NCBI RefSeq assembly: GCF_033100395.1
Contig: NZ_JAWLVJ010000019.1
Coordinates: 1 to 64,000 of the forward strand
DNA from: Terasakiella sp033100395
GTDB taxonomy: Bacteria > Pseudomonadota > Alphaproteobacteria > Rhodospirillales > Terasakiellaceae
Length of the DNA: 64,000 nucleotides
Direction of reading: 5' to 3'
Below are positions 59,132 to 64,000 of the stretch, piece after piece. How positions within the stretch are numbered: position 1 is the stretch's first letter; every line of letters starts with the position of its first letter. The notes below the pieces were generated by a model, which did not search any database, had not been told where the DNA came from, and saw nothing but the letters and a program-made list of their open reading frames with translations. Made by a program: the position numbers and the translations under genes.

Positions 59132-61099
59132 ATGAGCGATCAAGTGGATAGACATAGGGTTTTCTTTGAAGCCTCGGCAGACGCCATGTTGATTATCGAC
59201 AATGGTGTGTTTGTGGATTGTAACCAGTCTACGCTGGATATGCTTGGCATGGGCTCGCGCGAAGAATTCTTTAAAACCCATCCGGCTGATCTGTCGCCTG
59301 AAACTCAGCCCGATGGTCGTGACTCTTTTGAAAAAGCAGATGAGATGATTGCTATTGCCATGCGTGAAGGCAGTAATCGATTCCATTGGGTGCATAAACG
59401 GGTAAATGGGGAAACCTTCCCGGTGGAAGTGCTGTTGACAGCTGTTCCATACGACGACCATACCACCATCAATGTGGTCTGGCGTGATATCTCCGATCGA
59501 CTGGCGCTGGAAAAAGAATTGATGTCCAGGCGTGATCAGCTGGAAGAACAGGTGAAATCCAGAACGGAAGAACTGGAACAGGCCCTTCATGGGGCACGCC
59601 TGTTGGGGGAAGCGGTCAGCCAGTCTGGGGCCAGCACCATCATCACCGACCCGCGCGGTCGCATTGAATATGTCAATCCGGCCTTTACCTATATGAATGG
59701 CTACACACCGGAAGAAATTTTCGGCAAGACGCCCAGTATCTTAAACGCAGGCGTGCAGCCGGAACTGTTTTATCAGGATATGTGGGCGACCATTACATCA
59801 GGTAAAGTCTGGAGCGGGACGCTTAAAAATAAACGTAAAAATGGGGAAATGTATTGGGCGCGGCTTAAAATTGCCCCAGTGACGAATGAGAATGGTCATA
59901 TCCTGCATTATGTGGGCATCGAAACAGATATTACCGATTTTATTGAGGCAAAAGAAAAAGCCGAACATGCCAATAAAGCAAAATCGGCCTTTTTATCGGC
60001 GATGAGCCATGAACTTCGCACGCCGCTAAACGCCATTATGGGTTTTTCCCAATTGCTGGATATGGACAGCCAGACGCCATTGACGGAAAAACAACGTTCG
60101 TTCGTATCCAACATTAAATCTGCCAGTGATCATCTGCTCGGTCTGATTGATGAAGTGCTGGATCTGGCGCGGGTCGAAGCGGGTAAGCTGGTCTTTAACA
60201 TTCAAAGCGTTGATCTGCGTGACATGCTGGATGAATGTCTGAAATTGTCTGATGGCTCCTTCAATGCGCTGAATGTGGAGATCATTGATGAAACCCGAAG
60301 TGCATTGCCCGTCTTGAAGGCGGATCCTTTGCGGGTCAAGCAGGTGATTTTGAACCTGATTTCAAACGCCAAAAAATACAATGTGGAAAATGGCAAAGTC
60401 TATATCAGTGGGGAGTTGCGCGAAGGCGGCCTGTATCGCCTGCGGGTGCGCGACACAGGCGTGGGGATTGCTGATGATCAGCGTGATAACCTGTTTAAAC
60501 CGTTCCATCGACTGGGGGCAGAAAATACCGAGGTGGAAGGCACAGGTATCGGCCTTTTGTTGACCAAACAAATTGTCGAAGGCATGAACGGTGCCATTGG
60601 GTTTGAAAGTGATGAGGGCGAAGGCACGACCTTCTGGATTGATATTCCGTCCTATGGGGTGCAGGCCGCACGACCCACGACATTTGATATTCGCCGCAAA
60701 GATGAGATTGCGCTGGAATGTTGTTCTGGCCTACATACGCTTTTGTATGTGGAAGATATCGCAGCCAACCGCGATTTGATGACGGCTTTGGTCGATGGCA
60801 TTCCGAATTTGCAGCTTGTCTGTGCCAAGACGGCCGAAGAAGGGATCAGGATTGCAAAGGCGGAAAAACCCCACCTGATATTGATGGATATCAACCTGCC
60901 GGATATGAGCGGATTCGACGCGTTTGAACAATTGCGTGATATGGAAGCAACGCGCCAAATCCCGGTTGTGGCCCTTAGCGCGAATGCCATGAGTGATGCT
61001 AAAGACAAGGCCAGGGACCTGGGCTTTCTGGACTATATGACCAAGCCGTTTGATGTCACCGACCTTATCCATGTTTTAAATACGGTTATTGAGGGATAA
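59132..61099 (+). CDS. PAS-domain hybrid sensor histidine kinase
   Basis: A 655-residue soluble hybrid kinase with no clear membrane helix. The order is PAS (about 8-120), a coiled coil (about 125-155), a second PAS with PAC (about 160-280), then HisKA with the phospho-His in SHELRTPLN near 293. HATPase motifs follow (NLISNAKKYN near 412, DTGVGI near 446, GTGIGL near 473). A receiver domain ends the protein (about 533-655), with LYVEDIAANRD near 536, the phospho-Asp in MDINLPDMSG near 590 and a conserved Lys in YMTKPFD near 640. No separate response regulator or Hpt gene lies nearby. The signal is unknown; PAS domains suggest an intracellular redox or ligand cue. Confidence 0.92.
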   Translation: MSDQVDRHRVFFEASADAMLIIDNGVFVDCNQSTLDMLGMGSREEFFKTHPADLSPETQPDGRDSFEKADEMIAIAMREGSNRFHWVHKRVNGETFPVEVLLTAVPYDDHTTINVVWRDISDRLALEKELMSRRDQLEEQVKSRTEELEQALHGARLLGEAVSQSGASTIITDPRGRIEYVNPAFTYMNGYTPEEIFGKTPSILNAGVQPELFYQDMWATITSGKVWSGTLKNKRKNGEMYWARLKIAPVTNENGHILHYVGIETDITDFIEAKEKAEHANKAKSAFLSAMSHELRTPLNAIMGFSQLLDMDSQTPLTEKQRSFVSNIKSASDHLLGLIDEVLDLARVEAGKLVFNIQSVDLRDMLDECLKLSDGSFNALNVEIIDETRSALPVLKADPLRVKQVILNLISNAKKYNVENGKVYISGELREGGLYRLRVRDTGVGIADDQRDNLFKPFHRLGAENTEVEGTGIGLLLTKQIVEGMNGAIGFESDEGEGTTFWIDIPSYGVQAARPTTFDIRRKDEIALECCSGLHTLLYVEDIAANRDLMTALVDGIPNLQLVCAKTAEEGIRIAKAEKPHLILMDINLPDMSGFDAFEQLRDMEATRQIPVVALSANAMSDAKDKARDLGFLDYMTKPFDVTDLIHVLNTVIEG

Positions 61100-61114
61100 A
61101 CACCCCACAGTGCA

Positions 61115-61143
61115 TTGCACAAGGCCAGGACTTCTGCTATAGA
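61115..61143 (+). promoter_or_regulatory. Sigma-70-type promoter of purH
   Basis: TTGCAC (61,115-61,120) and TATAGA (61,138-61,143) with an ideal 17-base spacer. It lies about 50 bases before the purH start codon. Confidence 0.6.
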
Positions 61144-61191
61144 GCGCGCAAGTTTTTTACCCCATCATATCTTGCAGGAGCTTGTGTCCTT

Positions 61192-62763
61192 ATGGCTACT
61201 CCCATCCGTCGTGCGTTACTTTCGGTTTCTGATAAAACCGGACTTGTTGAATTTGGTCAGGCACTCGCCGCCAAAGGTGTTGAACTGCTGTCCACAGGTG
61301 GCACGTACAAAGCACTGGCGGATGCTGGCGTTCCGGTGATCGAGGTTTCAGCCCATACAGGTTTCCCGGAAATTATGGATGGTCGCGTCAAGACCCTGCA
61401 CCCAAAAATCCACGGTGGCCTGTTGGCACTGCGTGACAATGATGATCACGTCGCTGCGATGGAAACACACGACATTGCCCCGATCGATCTGCTGGCTGTA
61501 AACCTTTATCCGTTCGAATCCACTGTTGCTGCAGGTGCTGACTTTGACACCTGTATCGAAAATATCGACATCGGCGGTCCGGCGATGATCCGTGCAGCTG
61601 CGAAAAACTGGCAGGGCGTTTGTACGGTTGTTGACGTTGAAGATTACGCTTTGGTTCTGGAAGAACTGGAAGCAAACGGCGGCACAACCCCAGAGTTCCG
61701 CAAGAAAATGTCGGCAACGGCTTATGCGCGCACAGGTGCTTATGATGCGGCTATTTCAAACTGGTATGCTGAACAGCTGGAGATCGACTATCCAAAACGC
61801 AAAGTGTTCGCAGGTGAGCTCAAGCAAACCATGCGCTACGGTGAAAACTCTCACCAGTCTGCCGCTTTCTATACAACTGGCGAAAACCGCCCGGGTGTGG
61901 CAACGGCGGAACAGCTGAACGGGAAAGAGCTGTCCTACAACAACGCCAACGACACCGATGCCGCGTTCGAACTGGTCTCCGAATTCAAAGACGATGTGGC
62001 TTGTGTGATCGTGAAACACGCCAACCCTTGCGGTGTGGCCATTGGCGACAACATGAAAGACGCTTACTTGCGTGCTTATTCCTGCGATACGGAAAGTGCC
62101 TTTGGTGGCATTGTTGCCTTTAACCAGAAACTGAACACAGAAACGGCGGAAGAGCTGGCTAAAATCTTCCTCGAAGTGGTGATCGCACCTGACTTTGACG
62201 ATGATGCGCTGGAAGTTCTGAAAGCCAAGAAGAACGTTCGTGTTCTCAAAACAGGCGGCATGCCGAACCCGGATGATACCGCTGATATGGTGAAGACGCT
62301 GTCCGGCAGCTTGCTGGTTCAGTCCAAAGATAACGAGATTTTCTCCGACGACTTCAAGGTTGTGACCGAACGCAAGCCAACCGAAGAAGAAATGAAAGAT
62401 CTGAAATTCGCTTTCACCGTCTGTAAGCACGTAAAATCCAACGCCATCATCTATTGCAAAGACAATATGACCGTCGGCGTGGGCGCAGGCCAGATGAGCC
62501 GTGTGAATTCATGTCGCATCGCAGCCTTCCGTGCGGAACAAGCAGCCAAGACAGCAGGCGATAGCGAAAGCTGGGCCAAAGGCTCCGTTGTGGCATCAGA
62601 CGCTTTCTTCCCGTTTGCGGACGGTTTGATTGAAGCCGCTGAAGCGGGTGCAACCTGCGTTATCCAGCCTGGTGGCTCTATCCGTGATGAAGAAGTGATT
62701 GCCGCAGCCAACGAGCGCGGCCTCGCCATGGTCTTCACCGGCATGCGCCACTTCCGTCACTAA
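61192..62763 (+). CDS. purH: Bifunctional AICAR transformylase / IMP cyclohydrolase
   Basis: A 523-residue PurH that catalyses the last two steps of inosinate synthesis. The N-terminal IMP cyclohydrolase (about 1-200) has SVSDKTGL near residue 9, STGGTYKAL near 36 and HPKIHGGLL near 71. The C-terminal transformylase has MRYGENSHQ near 213, VKHANPCG near 266 (Lys and His catalytic) and FPFADG near 475. The length is normal. AGGAG lies upstream of the ATG. It is a stand-alone transcription unit between its own promoter and a strong terminator. Confidence 0.97.
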   Translation: MATPIRRALLSVSDKTGLVEFGQALAAKGVELLSTGGTYKALADAGVPVIEVSAHTGFPEIMDGRVKTLHPKIHGGLLALRDNDDHVAAMETHDIAPIDLLAVNLYPFESTVAAGADFDTCIENIDIGGPAMIRAAAKNWQGVCTVVDVEDYALVLEELEANGGTTPEFRKKMSATAYARTGAYDAAISNWYAEQLEIDYPKRKVFAGELKQTMRYGENSHQSAAFYTTGENRPGVATAEQLNGKELSYNNANDTDAAFELVSEFKDDVACVIVKHANPCGVAIGDNMKDAYLRAYSCDTESAFGGIVAFNQKLNTETAEELAKIFLEVVIAPDFDDDALEVLKAKKNVRVLKTGGMPNPDDTADMVKTLSGSLLVQSKDNEIFSDDFKVVTERKPTEEEMKDLKFAFTVCKHVKSNAIIYCKDNMTVGVGAGQMSRVNSCRIAAFRAEQAAKTAGDSESWAKGSVVASDAFFPFADGLIEAAEAGATCVIQPGGSIRDEEVIAAANERGLAMVFTGMRHFRH

Positions 62764-62783
62764 GACGGGATCGGTTCTGAAAT

Positions 62784-62825
62784 AAAAAGCCCCGCCTTTT
62801 GTGATAAAAGGGCGGGGCTTTTTTG
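62784..62825. terminator. Strong Rho-independent terminator, probably bidirectional
   Basis: AAAAAGCCCCGCCTTTT pairs with AAAAGGGCGGGGCTTTTTT around a short GTGAT loop. The GC-rich stem is flanked by A and T runs on both sides, so it can serve purH (plus) and the convergent minus-strand gene. Confidence 0.93.
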
Positions 62826-62852
62826 TGAAATCTGAAATATGTGTATCGAAAC

Positions 62853-64000
62853 TTATACTCGGGAGCGAACGCGGCGGATCAAACCAATTGAATTTGGTCT
62901 ATGCCCTTTCTTGCGTGTCAAATTTAAACCCAGTCTAAAGATTTCTGGCATTTGTAAGAGGTCATCAACCTGCAAAACGACGCCTTCATTTTCGAGAAGA
63001 CGGACTTCATCCGGAGTTAGTTTATCTTTTACCTCATCTTCATTCGCTGGAATGGTAAAATCGTCACTATTTTTCAGTTTTTTGAAAATGTTGCCTAGTT
63101 TTCTATTTTCTTGTGAGAGTTCTTCTACTTTCACTTTCCCGATTTTTTCAATAGAACGTTTAATTGCTGTTGGGTGTAAAACTCGGTCACGGTACCCTTC
63201 TTTATTGTTTGACTCTGCAGCTGAGTAGTGCAAAAACCTCATGAAATCGCGTGCGAGCAAGCGAATTTTCAGGTCTGAGAGAAAAGCGAGAACCCATTCT
63301 GCAGAAAAGGCTTCTTTCGACGTCTTGCTCCCCAGTTTGGTCCCCCATAGTGGATAAAGCAATTTGATCTGTTCTTCTTCAGATAATTTTTTGAAATTTT
63401 CATTCCAGATTGGCTCGGAGAAAATATTTGCCTGTTTCGAAACCCAAGCTGCAAGTTCTAGAACCTCACTTCGTGACCATTTAAGCGCGTAGGGGCGATA
63501 AGCATCCATCACTTGCCCAAGGTTTTGAGGAATTGAAGCCTCAACGAGGTCTTGTCTGACAAAGGCGACAAGTCCGACAGGCCTGCCGAGCTCTGATTTG
63601 AGGTATTGTGGCACGTCAACAATAAGGGTTCTGATTGCTGTTTGTTGTTTTGTATTGTTGGAGAAATCAACAAACAGTTCTTCCAAACCATCAAATACGG
63701 CGACGATTTTTGTATTTTTTGAGTTTAAAGAAGCTAACAATTCTTTCCATTTTTCAGGCTTATCCGAAGAAATGCCATGTCGTAAAGCAATTGTATTCAA
63801 CCAGGTTTGAACCCAGTCAGCATCTGTTTTATTACTTTCTTCTGCCTCTCTTATGTAAGTTTTTAGTTCGGTTTGGTTAAAGGTGGGTTGGCCATCAATC
63901 TCCATAGTTTGTGGGGCAAGGATGGGAACAACTTTCGCCTTCACCTCACTTGGGACCTCAGAAATAAGCTTACTAAAACCTTCCCATGTTTCAGAGGTGA
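62853..64000 (-). CDS. C-terminal part of a P-loop ATPase-like protein (5' end beyond the window)
   Basis: At least 380 residues, open to the right edge with no stop; an internal GTG at 63944 is not a convincing start. A Walker-B-like strand VAVFDGLEEL is followed by LVAFVRQDLV and YALKWSR, the pattern of STAND/AAA-type ATPases. The Walker A motif must lie beyond the window. From memory it resembles the 'KGGVGR-motif variant AAA ATPase' group, but I am not sure. The C-terminal 120 residues are charged and may form a helical domain. It is convergent with purH. Many such ATPases are signalling or defence proteins; nothing here proves that. Confidence 0.55.
   Translation of the reverse strand, partial: TSETWEGFSKLISEVPSEVKAKVVPILAPQTMEIDGQPTFNQTELKTYIREAEESNKTDADWVQTWLNTIALRHGISSDKPEKWKELLASLNSKNTKIVAVFDGLEELFVDFSNNTKQQTAIRTLIVDVPQYLKSELGRPVGLVAFVRQDLVEASIPQNLGQVMDAYRPYALKWSRSEVLELAAWVSKQANIFSEPIWNENFKKLSEEEQIKLLYPLWGTKLGSKTSKEAFSAEWVLAFLSDLKIRLLARDFMRFLHYSAAESNNKEGYRDRVLHPTAIKRSIEKIGKVKVEELSQENRKLGNIFKKLKNSDDFTIPANEDEVKDKLTPDEVRLLENEGVVLQVDDLLQMPEIFRLGLNLTRKKGHRPNSIGLIRRVRSRV

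Noticed and set aside
1..64000. Searched for insertion sequences, integrases, tRNA attachment sites, rRNA and CRISPR arrays
   Set aside because: No transposase or integrase protein, no tRNA-like cloverleaf with conserved arms and no periodic repeat array could be recognised by eye.

Overview
This window looks like part of an alphaproteobacterial chromosome of moderate GC, probably a marine Rhodospirillales-type organism. The assignment rests on the style of the housekeeping proteins (acs, purH, gpsA followed by a YciI protein, an EVE protein and a Rieske protein) and is an inference. About 54 kb is one very large surface-glycan locus and the last 10 kb is core metabolism. No transposase, integrase, tRNA, rRNA or CRISPR array was seen.

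Block 1 (1-16,880, all minus strand) makes and exports acidic 2-keto-3-deoxy sugars. Its first genes are a CBS/nucleotidyltransferase (PtmE-like), LegB, LegC, a LegF-like CMP-sugar synthetase and an ABC exporter. These match the front and end of a legionaminate-type pathway, but the hydrolysing epimerase and a matching synthase are not in the window. Next come a radical SAM/SPASM enzyme, two zinc-ribbon methyltransferases and a tightly coupled set: SIS isomerase, KdsC-like phosphatase, a NeuB-type synthase lacking its usual C-terminal SAF domain, a TIM-barrel isomerase, three SDR dehydrogenases and a second CMP-sugar synthetase. This set is probably a phosphorylated-intermediate ulosonate/nonulosonate pathway whose product I cannot name. 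An LIC12162-type transferase closes the block.

A divergent 424-bp gap (16,881-17,304) starts block 2, where nearly everything is on the plus strand. From 17.3 to 27.8 kb there is a 2-hydroxyacid dehydrogenase, an epimerase, an FkbM methyltransferase, a broken gtrA remnant and a compact module: cytidylyltransferase, HisC/CobD-like PLP enzyme, B12-type radical SAM, SPASM radical SAM and a large transferase-like protein. I regard this module as the best candidate for an undescribed pathway; it may make a CMP/CDP-activated non-standard head group. From 27.9 to 32.0 kb is a CDP-6-deoxyhexose set (rfbF, rfbG, a short cupin epimerase, two reductases/epimerases). From 32 to 49 kb there are four asparagine-synthetase-type amidotransferases (one lacking the N-terminal catalytic Cys), two GT4 glycosyltransferases, the wlbA/wlbB/wlbC trio for diacetamido-uronic acid, and a Gtr-like module (two paralogous multi-TM GT-C proteins, an antisense GtrA flippase, a GtrB-like GT2). 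From 48.9 to 54.3 kb there are two membrane-anchored SGNH hydrolases, the SxtJ / DUF5989 / carbamoyltransferase trio and a NUDIX hydrolase. Together these predict an envelope polysaccharide with amidated uronic acids, 6-deoxy sugar, CMP-activated keto-acids, and O-carbamoyl and possibly O-acyl decorations.

Block 3 (54.4-62.8 kb) is housekeeping: gpsA, a YciI protein, an EVE protein, a Rieske protein, acs, a PAS hybrid histidine kinase and purH with a strong terminator. Two non-coding palindromic elements lie here: a REP-like one at about 55.7 kb and a roughly 300-bp, MITE-like nested inverted repeat at 58.76-59.06 kb. The right edge cuts through a minus-strand ATPase gene.
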